Shown piece by piece: positions 55,171 to 63,418 of a stretch of 64,000 nt of DNA; within the stretch, counting starts at the first letter, position 1; each line of letters begins with the position of its first letter. Under the pieces are notes generated by a model that saw only the letters and a list, made by a program, of their open reading frames with translations, had not been told where the DNA came from and searched no databases. Source of the DNA: Acinetobacter lwoffii (GTDB lineage Bacteria > Pseudomonadota > Gammaproteobacteria > Pseudomonadales > Moraxellaceae); contig NZ_CP077369.1 in assembly GCF_019048525.1 (NCBI RefSeq), positions 1,116,001 through 1,180,000 of the forward strand, given 5' to 3'. Position numbers and translations under genes: made by a program.

Positions 55171-55809
55171 ATGCCGATTCGTCAATTTCAAGCACAGCGT
55201 ATGCATGCGCCCCGTGATTTTCAAAGCATTAGTCCTGAACCGGTCTGCGTCGAAGTGGGAGCGGGTAAAGGTAAACATGCCTTGTTATTCAGCAAGAATA
55301 ATCCCGACACTCAACTGATTGCAATTGAACGTACCCGTGAAAAATTTCTGGCGATGCAAAAACAGCATGCGGTTGAGGGTCAAACTAATTTACAAACCGT
55401 TCATGCCGATGCTTTACCGTGGATCGTGCATGCACTGTATCCGCAGCAGGTAGAACAATTCTTTATTTTATATCCAAATCCTGAACCGCATAATCCGACA
55501 CAGCGCTGGGTCAATATGCCATTTTTTGAGTTCCTGCTTTCCCGCCTGAAAATCGGTGGAACGATTACGCTGGCCAGTAATATTCCTACTTATATCGAAG
55601 AAGCAGAAACACAGGTGCGAGAGCTCTGGAAGCTGCCTTCTGTCAAAGAAGTGATTGCTGCAGATTCGGCGCGTACCCATTTTGAAATTAAATATCTGGA
55701 ACGTGGCGAATTATGCCAGCAACTGATCATCAGCAAGCCTGAAAGTTATGTAACGCGCTTTGATGATTTCCAGCCTTTACAAGGGCAGAATGCCACCGTC
55801 GCGGAATAA
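55171..55809 (+). CDS. TrmB-like SAM-dependent methyltransferase
   Basis: This 212-residue protein resembles tRNA (guanine-N7) methyltransferase TrmB: CVEVGAGKGKHALLFSKNNPDTQLIAIERTREK is the SAM-binding part and FEIKYLERGELCQQL resembles the TrmB C-terminal end. The usual DPWPKKRHHKRR segment is replaced by YPNPEPHNPTQRW, so RNA contacts differ. It is best viewed as a TrmB paralogue of unknown substrate. The start at MPIRQF lies just downstream of the divergent yacG. The next gene begins 4 bases after its stop. Confidence 0.8.
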   Translation: MPIRQFQAQRMHAPRDFQSISPEPVCVEVGAGKGKHALLFSKNNPDTQLIAIERTREKFLAMQKQHAVEGQTNLQTVHADALPWIVHALYPQQVEQFFILYPNPEPHNPTQRWVNMPFFEFLLSRLKIGGTITLASNIPTYIEEAETQVRELWKLPSVKEVIAADSARTHFEIKYLERGELCQQLIISKPESYVTRFDDFQPLQGQNATVAE

Positions 55810-55813
55810 GCAG

Positions 55814-57013
55814 ATGAGCAAACGCATTGCTATTGTGGGCGCAGGCCCCGCAGGCTTAATGGCGGCAGAAGTGCTCAGTCAGTTTGGTTATGAGCTGCAT
55901 GTCTATGAGCAAAAACCGTCTGCTGCGCGTAAATTCCTGATGGCAGGCAAAACCGGTCTGAATATTTCCCATGCCGAGCCTGTGCCACAGTTTGTACAAC
56001 GTTATGATCAGGTGGAGTGGTTGTCTCCCTGGATCAAACGCTGGGATGCGCTCTGGATTCAAGACTGGATGAAACAGCTCGGTATTGAACCTTATATCGG
56101 TTCATCCGGCCGGGTATTCCCGACTGAAATGAAAGCCGCGCCCTTACTGCGTGCCTGGCTCAAACGTTTAGCCAGTGATGGCGTTCAGTTTCATTACCGG
56201 CATAAAGTCAGCCAGTTGCAGCAGCAACAGCTTGAGCTGCATGATCTGAAAAATAATGAACATCGCACTGAATATTTTGATGCCATTATTCTGGCTTGTG
56301 GTGCAGTGTCTTGGTCAGCGTTGGGCAGCGATGGGGCATGGCAAGCTTGGTTAAAGCCGGACGAAATTGAGCCATTTCAAGCCAGTAATGCCGGGGTGGA
56401 ATATCCGTGGTCTCGGTTTATGCAACCGGTCTTTGGTCAACCTCTAAAGCGGGTTGAGGCATGGGTTGGTCAAGGTGAAAAGACCATCGGCGATATCGTG
56501 ATTAGTCATTATGGTCTGGAAAGCGGCCTGATCTATAAGCAGGGTCGTGGCTTACGCGAGCAACTAAAACAAGGACAGCCGATGCAGCTGCATCTGGACT
56601 TATTCCCAAATCAAAGCACTGAACAGCTTACGCAAAAATTACAGCCAAGCAAGAAGCAGTCTTTAACTAATCTCTGGCGTAAAGCTGGATTGGATGGTGC
56701 CAAGGCGGCACTGGTACGAGAACTAGTGGCCAAAGCGATATGGCAAGACGCTGCTGCATTAGCCAAGCAGATGAAGCATTTAACCATTCCACTCACAGGT
56801 TTCCGTCCGATTGAAGAGGCCATCAGCTGTGCAGGTGGTGTTAAGCGTGAAGTGTTGTCAGAACAGCTACAATTGAAATCTAACCCACATGTATTTCTGT
56901 GTGGAGAAATGCTGGACTGGGATGCACCGACGGGTGGCTATCTGCTGACCGCTTGCTTCGCCACTGGTCGCGCGGCAGGTGAAGGTGTGCATCAGTTTCT
57001 GACAGCAGATTAA
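55814..57013 (+). CDS. HI0933-like FAD-dependent oxidoreductase
   Basis: This 399-residue flavoprotein begins MSKRIAIVGAGPAGLMAAEVLSQFGYELHVYEQKPSA, the FAD-binding Rossmann fold, continues with KFLMAGKTGLNIS, and ends ETDWDAPTGGYLLTACFATGRAAGE-like (MLDWDAPTGGYLL). This is the HI0933/TIGR03862 family, whose reaction is unknown. The start is 4 bases after the TrmB-like gene with GGAATAAG ahead, so the two are coupled. Confidence 0.87.
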   Translation: MSKRIAIVGAGPAGLMAAEVLSQFGYELHVYEQKPSAARKFLMAGKTGLNISHAEPVPQFVQRYDQVEWLSPWIKRWDALWIQDWMKQLGIEPYIGSSGRVFPTEMKAAPLLRAWLKRLASDGVQFHYRHKVSQLQQQQLELHDLKNNEHRTEYFDAIILACGAVSWSALGSDGAWQAWLKPDEIEPFQASNAGVEYPWSRFMQPVFGQPLKRVEAWVGQGEKTIGDIVISHYGLESGLIYKQGRGLREQLKQGQPMQLHLDLFPNQSTEQLTQKLQPSKKQSLTNLWRKAGLDGAKAALVRELVAKAIWQDAAALAKQMKHLTIPLTGFRPIEEAISCAGGVKREVLSEQLQLKSNPHVFLCGEMLDWDAPTGGYLLTACFATGRAAGEGVHQFLTAD

Positions 57014-57149
57014 GTTATTTCTGGCGCTTATACTGAGATTCAGGCTCAGCAGAATAGGCCTTGCTCATCTACGTTGTTTTAAAGCTGCCGGTTCAGCTCA
57101 GGTAATGACTTTCGTATTTAATCTAAGCTGTGTGCAAACTTAAAATGCT

Positions 57150-57740
57150 TTACGGTTCCTTCACTTGCCGGGAAGCGGGTTCTTTCTTGGCGAGATCTGG
57201 ATACTGCGAACGCCAGCGTTCCAGTTGTTCTTGGGCGTGTAGATATTTCCCTAGACCTTTGACATTCTCACTGGCTTCATTCACGGGTGTAGCTTGAGTC
57301 TTGGGAGTATTGAGTAATTTGTCCTGATGTTCCCAGTATTGATACATTAAGCCCTGAATATAACGGCCCTGTTCGGTTTTCAGTTCTAAAGCCTTCAACA
57401 TATTCAATGCTGACTGGACATGATCACGCTGACGTTGCTGGACAAATTCTTCTGTCATATTTTCATCATCGCGCATGCTGTTTAATTCTTTTTCCAGGTC
57501 GCTGCTCATTTCCTGAAAGCGCTGTTCATAATCCGTCAATGCAGCAATATCATGTGGATCATCGGCAGTTTTAGGGAAGTCTTTCAGTGGCTCGGTTTTC
57601 AGTTCCTGCATGACTTGATCTGAAGCCGTATTATCTGTTGTCGCTTCAGTCGGAGTTTCGGTCGTTTTCTGGTCACATGCCATCAACAGCATGGCCGCAG
57701 CGAACAACAGCGTTCGTGTCATTCCTGGTATTTTATGCAT
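57150..57740 (-). CDS. Putative lipoprotein
   Basis: This 196-residue protein has a lipobox: TRTLLFAAAMLLMAC, with C22 as the likely lipidated residue, followed by DQKTTETPTEATTDNT. The mature part is helical and charged. AGGAGG precedes the ATG of MHKIPG, an ideal site. It is downstream of a methyltransferase gene by 15 bases on the same strand. No family recognised. Confidence 0.78.
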   Translation of the reverse strand: MHKIPGMTRTLLFAAAMLLMACDQKTTETPTEATTDNTASDQVMQELKTEPLKDFPKTADDPHDIAALTDYEQRFQEMSSDLEKELNSMRDDENMTEEFVQQRQRDHVQSALNMLKALELKTEQGRYIQGLMYQYWEHQDKLLNTPKTQATPVNEASENVKGLGKYLHAQEQLERWRSQYPDLAKKEPASRQVKEP

Positions 57741-57755
57741 GATCGCCTCCTGTTT

Positions 57756-58532
57756 TTAATTACTTTTCTTGAACACATAGATATGGGTGACATAAGGAAA
57801 ATCGATCATTTCCTCTGCGCTTTTGGCTGTATATTGCTGGATGATCTGTTCAAATTGTTGTTTTAACTGTGCCTGCTGCTGTTCAGGCATGGCTGCAATA
57901 AAACTAGTCGAGAGCAGCCGCTTGGATACCACCTGCTCGACACTGCCATGCTGTTGCTGGGTCATTGTGGTTTCTGCATAGGGCTGAAATAGCGTTTGCT
58001 GTGCAAAGACCTCGCGCCAGGTGCCGCTATGATAGCGCGGCGTATCGCCTTCCAAGGGGGCAATACAATCGGCCAAGGCCTGAACCCAGTCGATCCGAGT
58101 ATCGCGCTGATTCCAAATTAACACCAGATAACCCTGCGGTTTGAGTACCCGATCTAATTCTTGTAAGGTAGCAGAATCGGCAAACCAGTGAAATGACTGT
58201 GCACAAAATACCGCATTCAGGCTATGATCAGGCAGGGGAAGTTGATGGCTAACGCCTTCAATTGCATGAATGTCCGGATGCGCCTGTTTTAATTGAGCCA
58301 GCATTTCCGGGACAGGATCAATTGCGATAATGTGCTTACTGAGCGGGCGTAAATAGGGGATAAACTTGCCGGTGCCGCTGCCCAAATCCAGAAGATGCGC
58401 ATCTACAGGCAAAGCCAGCGTTTCACTCAGCCATTGGCTGATTTCTGCCGGATAGTCGGGACGCACTTGCTGATAGAGCTCAGCCGACGCACTAAAACCC
58501 CGTTTTGCTGCAGGATGTAATGATTGTGTCAT
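57756..58532 (-). CDS. Class I SAM-dependent methyltransferase
   Basis: This 258-residue protein has LLDLGSGTGKFIPYL (motif I), AIDPVPEML (acidic loop), HSLNAVFCAQSFHWFAD and LDRVLKPQGYLVLIWNQRD, the Methyltransf_11 layout. The substrate is unknown. It is followed by the lipoprotein gene on the same strand. The start is at MTQSLHPAAKRG. Confidence 0.88.
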   Translation of the reverse strand: MTQSLHPAAKRGFSASAELYQQVRPDYPAEISQWLSETLALPVDAHLLDLGSGTGKFIPYLRPLSKHIIAIDPVPEMLAQLKQAHPDIHAIEGVSHQLPLPDHSLNAVFCAQSFHWFADSATLQELDRVLKPQGYLVLIWNQRDTRIDWVQALADCIAPLEGDTPRYHSGTWREVFAQQTLFQPYAETTMTQQQHGSVEQVVSKRLLSTSFIAAMPEQQQAQLKQQFEQIIQQYTAKSAEEMIDFPYVTHIYVFKKSN

Positions 58533-58645
58533 ATTTTGCGCTTTTTAATCTTTTTGATCGATATAAAATAGCATATTCACTTTTTTGACAGCGTTCATTG
58601 ACTGAATTGTTGTGGAAGGGTTCGATTTACCAGCACGGGAAAGTT

Positions 58646-59917
58646 ATGGACAAGCAGATTGTTTTTGAAGATGAACATATACGCGCGATTTTTATGCCGG
58701 GATCTTCTTCAGAACTGATTTTTTCATTTGGCGATTTGATTACCCGTGCCAAGGGCCTCAACATCAATGCAGAAAAGTCACTGGCGAAATTCGAGTTTAA
58801 TGTACTTGGCATTATGCCCAAGCATAAATCCTGGTTTCCGCAAGGTTCCATGTGGAACATGTTGCAAGCCATCGCTGAACTGATTGCGCCTTTTCAGCAG
58901 CGTATTGCTTATGGCGGCTCGATGGGCGGCTATGCCGCGATTAAATATTCCCGTGCCTTGGGTGTGCAACGGGTGGTGGCGATGGTGCCACAATATTCAA
59001 TTGATCCTGAAGATGTGCATGATGCCCGCTATAACATGTTCTATCAGCCAGAGCTGAATGCAAATATGCGGGTTGTAGCCGAAGATATCGACAACGCCTG
59101 CGAATATATTATTGTCTATGATCCTTACTGTGCCGAAGATCGTGCCCATTATCTGAAATTAGAGGCACTGATTCCGCATCATCATGTGCTGCATTTGCCT
59201 TTTACTGGACATGATGCGATCGCAGTTCTGGCCAGTTCCGAATTGCTCTATGACTTTTTGGTACATGAATATGAGCCAAGCTATTTCTACCAGAAAATGC
59301 GCCGGGTCAAGAAAAACAGCAAGTTCTATTATCGCAAGGTGATTGAAAATGTCTTGCCACGACACCGCATGGCTTTGGGACACATTCTGAAAAATAACGA
59401 TCTGCAACTGGATAACCAGTTTTTTGATGCCAGCCAGAAACAGGTGATTTTGCGGGAACTGTTACGCAATAAACAGGTTGATCAGCATGACCTGCTCAAG
59501 CTCGGCATTCATGTGAATTTGCCGCAGGAAAATCGTCAGCTGTTATTGGACCAGTATGGACATGGTTTGGTATTTAATGTCATCAGCCATAAAATCGAAA
59601 GTTATGCCGAAGGTGCAATTGCCCTGAACCATAAATTCCTGATTCCGATTTATGCCAAAGGTAATGGTTTATTGAGCATTAACCTGAATGATGAACGTTA
59701 TCTGGTGGTGATGAATGACCGGCATATCATGAAACTGATCAAGGAACAGGATGAGCTCAGTCTGGGCATGCACCCGATTTTAATGAAGCGCTATAGTGAT
59801 TTTTATATGTTTAGCTATAAGCAGCTGAATCTGAGTACTAATGAGTATGGTGCTGCTGCTTTTATAGACGATAGTGACAAAAATACGCAGTTTGTGACGC
59901 ACAGTGAGATAAATTAA
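58646..59917 (+). CDS. Alpha/beta-hydrolase-like protein, hypothetical
   Basis: This protein of about 423 residues has a nucleophile elbow, YGGSMGGYAAIKYS with S92, and a plausible His at residue 189 (LPFTGHDAIA) and Asp at 159 (VYDPYCAED), which fits an alpha/beta hydrolase. About 200 further C-terminal residues (from FYQKMRRVKKN) are not part of that fold. ATG 58646 has ACGGGAAAG ahead; a TTG at 58598 would add 16 residues. No signal peptide. Substrate and pathway are unknown. Confidence 0.72.
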   Translation: MDKQIVFEDEHIRAIFMPGSSSELIFSFGDLITRAKGLNINAEKSLAKFEFNVLGIMPKHKSWFPQGSMWNMLQAIAELIAPFQQRIAYGGSMGGYAAIKYSRALGVQRVVAMVPQYSIDPEDVHDARYNMFYQPELNANMRVVAEDIDNACEYIIVYDPYCAEDRAHYLKLEALIPHHHVLHLPFTGHDAIAVLASSELLYDFLVHEYEPSYFYQKMRRVKKNSKFYYRKVIENVLPRHRMALGHILKNNDLQLDNQFFDASQKQVILRELLRNKQVDQHDLLKLGIHVNLPQENRQLLLDQYGHGLVFNVISHKIESYAEGAIALNHKFLIPIYAKGNGLLSINLNDERYLVVMNDRHIMKLIKEQDELSLGMHPILMKRYSDFYMFSYKQLNLSTNEYGAAAFIDDSDKNTQFVTHSEIN

Positions 59918-60044
59918 CTAAAAATTTTTATAAAAAAAACAATTACTTGACTTGTTATGAGCTTGGCATAATATAGAGATAAGCGGTATAAATAATAAAC
60001 CAAATATATCATTCCCGATGGTTGAAACGAAGAAGGGGATCTCT

Positions 60045-60242
60045 ATGATGCAAGCGACTTGGATGATGCAAGTATGTTTTATCTTCGGTTTGGTTCTGCC
60101 CAATCTGGCGCATGCAGAAACTGTGCATCCTGCAGTGATCATGGTCAGTGCGTCCATCATCTTTATGATTATTCTGTCCGTGTATGTGGTGTATCGAATC
60201 CGCAAGTCACTACGTAATCATATGGATAAACCGCTGGATTAA
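60045..60242 (+). CDS. Small membrane or secreted protein
   Basis: This 65-residue protein has an N-terminal hydrophobic segment with a signal-like cleavage (FIFGLVLPNLAHA) and a second membrane segment (about 28-50), ending in a basic tail. AAGGGG precedes the ATG at 60045. No family recognised. It sits between two unrelated genes. Confidence 0.65.
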   Translation: MMQATWMMQVCFIFGLVLPNLAHAETVHPAVIMVSASIIFMIILSVYVVYRIRKSLRNHMDKPLD

Positions 60243-60331
60243 TTGCATCAGGCTGGAAACAGGTTGAAAAGCCTCAATGACTTGTTTTAAATGACAGACA
60301 TAAATTGTCAAACAGGATTGAGGGAACAGCC

Positions 60332-61285
60332 ATGAAAGCCGTTTATTTAGACTATGCTTCTTTAGACCAGCAGGATTTGGACTTTCAGGCACTGCATGCA
60401 GTATTTGATTCACTAGTTTTGTATCCGGCGACCTCGGCTGCCGAGATTGCATCCCGTGTAGCTGGTTTCGATGTCATCATTACGAATAAGGTGATGATCG
60501 ATGCAGCTACGATTCAGCAATGCCCTCAACTCAAACTCATTTTAATCTCTGCAACCGGCACCAATAATGTCGACCTTGAGGCGGCCAAAGCGCAAGGGAT
60601 CGTCGTGTGTAACTGTCAGGCTTATGGCACTTCGGCAGTCGCGCAGCATACCATCATGTTGATGCTCAATCTGGCGACTTCATTCCTGTCTTATCAACGT
60701 GCATTAGAACAAGGCGAATGGCAAAAAGCCAGTCAGTTCTGTTTGCTGGATGCGCCAATTGTCGAGCTGGCCGGAAAAACATTGGGCATTGTGGGTTATG
60801 GCGAACTGGGCCATGCGGTGGCGAAACTGGCCGAAGCCTTTGGCATGAAAGTGCTTATTGCCGCGCTGCCAAATCGTCCGGCGGATGCATCTCGTGCGCC
60901 ATTTGCCGAGCTACTTCCTCAAGTCGATTTTTTAACTTTGCATTGTCCACTCACTGAAGATACCCACCATTTAATCAGTCATACTGAGCTGGATGCAATG
61001 AAAAGCAGCGCATTTTTAATTAACTGTGCGCGTGGCGGAATTGTCGATGAAGCGGCATTGGCTGAGGCTCTGCGTGCAGGCAAGATTGCCGGTGCAGCGA
61101 CAGATGTTCTAACGGTAGAACCACCGAAACAGGGCAATGTGCTGCTCGACTCTACGATTCCCAACCTGATTGTGACACCGCATAATGCCTGGGGCAGTGT
61201 CGATGCAAGACAACGGATTGTGGATCAAATGGTCGAAAATGTAGCAGCATTTAAACAGGGTCAGCCGATTCGACAGGTCAATTGA
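60332..61285 (+). CDS. D-2-hydroxyacid dehydrogenase (glycerate dehydrogenase-like)
   Basis: This 317-residue enzyme has the D-isomer-specific family layout: GIVGYGELGHAVAKLAEAFGMKVL (NAD binding, GxGxxG), NCARGGIVDEAAL (Arg), DVLTVEPP (Glu) and TPHNAWGS (His), which together form the catalytic triad. The sequence is closest in design to hydroxypyruvate/glycerate dehydrogenases. It could reduce hydroxypyruvate or glyoxylate; the substrate is not shown. GAGGGAA precedes the ATG. A terminator follows. Confidence 0.9.
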   Translation: MKAVYLDYASLDQQDLDFQALHAVFDSLVLYPATSAAEIASRVAGFDVIITNKVMIDAATIQQCPQLKLILISATGTNNVDLEAAKAQGIVVCNCQAYGTSAVAQHTIMLMLNLATSFLSYQRALEQGEWQKASQFCLLDAPIVELAGKTLGIVGYGELGHAVAKLAEAFGMKVLIAALPNRPADASRAPFAELLPQVDFLTLHCPLTEDTHHLISHTELDAMKSSAFLINCARGGIVDEAALAEALRAGKIAGAATDVLTVEPPKQGNVLLDSTIPNLIVTPHNAWGSVDARQRIVDQMVENVAAFKQGQPIRQVN

Positions 61286-61329
61286 TAGATCGCGTCGATA
61301 CAAGGTAATAGTTTTATTTTCTAAAAATT

Positions 61330-61354
61330 AAAAAAGCCCATCACGGGCTTTTTT
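61330..61354. terminator. Terminator between the dehydrogenase and the following gene
   Basis: AAAAAAGCCC and GGGCTTTTTTT pair around ATCAC. It lies at the convergent ends of the dehydrogenase and the reverse-strand secreted-protein gene, overlapping that gene's stop codon. Confidence 0.85.
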
Positions 61355-61827
61355 TATAAATCGGTTACCGCATAACTGGTAGCTGATCCTGACTGGGGTT
61401 GAGTCTGTGGTGTATTTGGGTTTTGCGTCGCACTCGACTGGCTTAAAGGCTGCTGCACGATAGGTGCCTGTTGTGAATTTCCACGCCAGACTTCTTTGGT
61501 CTGCTGGATTTTCTGACCGGTTTGTTGGGCTGCCTGAGTTGCACCCTGATCTACTTTTTGCAGTGTATCAGAGGTTGCAGATTTGGTATTGCTCCAGGCC
61601 CGGTCTACCCCCGGCTTGATTTTGGCAATGCCTTTTTCCGTTGCTTCACCGACTTTCTCAGCAGTATTAATCACGCCTTCCTGTGCTTTATAAGCAAAGA
61701 CATGCAGCAGGTTCGGATTTTCACCATAAGGCTTAACCGGTTTAGCAGACTGAGTCGTGGTTTGTGCGAATGCTGGAACAGAAAGCATTAAAGCTGTCGT
61801 TAAAATAATTGGGGTTTTGATATTCAT
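61354..61827 (-). CDS. Secreted hypothetical protein
   Basis: This 157-residue protein has a signal peptide (MNIKTPIILTTALMLSVPAFA) and a Q-, T- and S-rich mature chain with helical heptads (WSNTKSATSDTLQKVDQGATQAAQQTGQKIQQ). GAGG precedes the ATG. No family recognised. Periplasmic location is inferred. Confidence 0.75.
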   Translation of the reverse strand: MNIKTPIILTTALMLSVPAFAQTTTQSAKPVKPYGENPNLLHVFAYKAQEGVINTAEKVGEATEKGIAKIKPGVDRAWSNTKSATSDTLQKVDQGATQAAQQTGQKIQQTKEVWRGNSQQAPIVQQPLSQSSATQNPNTPQTQPQSGSATSYAVTDL

Positions 61828-62018
61828 TATGGATCGACCTCGAATTCGTCTAAGTGCGGTCTGAGTTTGTTTTTCAGTGTAACGGATAATGGGTCAAAAA
61901 CAATGAATATCCTGTGAAGAGTGCAGAGCTTTCAGGTTGATCTGTGCCGAAATATTGTAATTTTTAAAGAAAGGGCAGTAGAAATTAGCCCAAGTGTCGA
62001 ATTGATTTTTAGCAAAAT

Positions 62019-62052
62019 AAAAGCCCTGTTCTTAGACTAGAAACAAGGCGAT
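62019..62052 (-). terminator. Terminator of the small lipoprotein gene
   Basis: GCCTTGTTTC and GAACAGGGC form a stem with a bulge, followed by TTTTATTTT on the reverse strand, just beyond the stop. Confidence 0.7.
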
Positions 62053-62056
62053 TTTT

Positions 62057-62446
62057 TTAGTCACATTGTGTCAGGGCATCTTTGGCGAAATGTTCGCGTA
62101 AGCTGACAAAGTTCTTTTGTACGCCTGCATCGTGCAGGTCAAATTTTTGTGCAGTGCTAGTACCGTCGCGCTGGAAAGTCGCTGAGCCGGCATCGATTAG
62201 AGTCATGCCTTTAAATGACCATTGTTCAATGGCACGATTATTGCCAATATCACCGGTGAATTCAATCACGCATTTATCGAGGAATTTGGTCAGTTTGGCC
62301 TTGTTGTTGGTTGTGGCTGGAACCACTTCGAGGTTTTGGACTTCTTGCAAGACGCCAACCTGAAGCTGTGGGATTTTTGGTGCAGATGTACAAGCTGTAA
62401 CTGCGATACTCGCAAGACCCGTCAAAATAAGAGCTTTAAATTTCAT
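62057..62446 (-). CDS. Putative small lipoprotein
   Basis: This 129-residue protein has MKFKALILTGLASIAVTAC, a lipobox with C19 as the likely lipidated residue, then about 110 residues with no recognised domain. It looks periplasmic or outer-membrane bound by lipid. GAAAGAATC precedes the ATG. Function unknown. Confidence 0.78.
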   Translation of the reverse strand: MKFKALILTGLASIAVTACTSAPKIPQLQVGVLQEVQNLEVVPATTNNKAKLTKFLDKCVIEFTGDIGNNRAIEQWSFKGMTLIDAGSATFQRDGTSTAQKFDLHDAGVQKNFVSLREHFAKDALTQCD

Positions 62447-62513
62447 ATGATTCTTTCTTGTTGAGTGTTGTTAGGGTGAGTATAGGGATTTGAATGAAAA
62501 ATGGCTATAAAAA

Positions 62514-63350
62514 CTAGTTTTCAATTAATTCAAATATCGCTTCACCATTGTTTACCTGAATTAGTATTCTTTCACCTTTAAGTGTAGGTTCGATTTTAAG
62601 TAAGAATAGCCCTGTATTAATAATTAAATCATTAAGATTTTTAAATCCGTATTCCATTTTGATTTTTTGATTAGCATCAGGAAATTTTTTATTAATCGAT
62701 ATGCCTACGGTTGTCAGTGAAATCCAACCATCATTTTTTTTATTATTAATGATTAAGCTTTCAATTTCTTTATAAATTTCATCTGCAGGGAAGAGGAAAC
62801 GTGTTTTAAACAGATTGGATTTTAAAAAATTAATTTGAGTCTCTAAGCTTTTTTGAGCCGTCAAACAATATTGATCAAATTGATCTAAAAAAGGCTTATG
62901 CTTTTTCTCCAAAGTTAATAAAAAATCAACAGCTGCTTTGGATTCATCGAGATTGGATAAATTATATTTTTCTTGAAAGTGATGTGTTATGAAATTTCGA
63001 TCTTTAACAAATTCTTGTAGGTGGCTGTTTAGCTTATGATGACTGTGTTCACATAAATTAAAAGATACTTTCATATCTAGACGAAGAGCATCTTCAGGTT
63101 CAGGAATGATCGTATCTTCCTCTGAGGGATTCACGAGAAACAATGAGTTTAAAGCTTTTGTAGTTAAACCACCTAATGTTTGATTTTGTACAGATGGTTC
63201 TATAATCAGTGGTAGATTATTGGGTTTAGAAATAATAGTTCTATTCATCTTCACGAGGCTTTTTAGTCCCATCTCTATTGTTTGAAAACGAATAAGGTGT
63301 TTTCCAAGTAAGGAATAAATTCTTTCTCTAATTTCGTCGATATTTTGCAT
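62514..63350 (-). CDS. Predicted HEPN-LOTUS (OST-HTH) protein
   Basis: This 278-residue protein is more AT-rich than its neighbours. C-terminal residues about 192-268 match the OST-HTH/LOTUS pattern (EIESLIINNKKNDGWISL, TVGISINKKFPDA, YGFKNLNDLIIN), an RNA-binding fold. In the N-terminal part, VKDRNFITHHF places R118-N119 and H123 in an R-N-x3-H pattern as in the HEPN RNase active site (Rx4-6H). So the protein may bind and cut RNA, the chemistry of many toxins and defence effectors. No antitoxin-like partner is adjacent. The start follows a terminator by only a few bases. Both domain calls are from motifs and unverified. Confidence 0.7.
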   Translation of the reverse strand: MQNIDEIRERIYSLLGKHLIRFQTIEMGLKSLVKMNRTIISKPNNLPLIIEPSVQNQTLGGLTTKALNSLFLVNPSEEDTIIPEPEDALRLDMKVSFNLCEHSHHKLNSHLQEFVKDRNFITHHFQEKYNLSNLDESKAAVDFLLTLEKKHKPFLDQFDQYCLTAQKSLETQINFLKSNLFKTRFLFPADEIYKEIESLIINNKKNDGWISLTTVGISINKKFPDANQKIKMEYGFKNLNDLIINTGLFLLKIEPTLKGERILIQVNNGEAIFELIEN

Positions 63351-63363
63351 TCTAAATATATTA

Positions 63364-63395
63364 AAAAAACCCCACTAATTTATAGCGGGGTTTTC
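63364..63395 (-). terminator. Terminator of glyS
   Basis: AAAACCCC and GGGGTTTT pair, with CTA and TAG extending the stem, on the side downstream of glyS on the reverse strand. Confidence 0.85.
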
Positions 63396-63418
63396 TTTAA
63401 CTTACAAGAAGTTATGGA

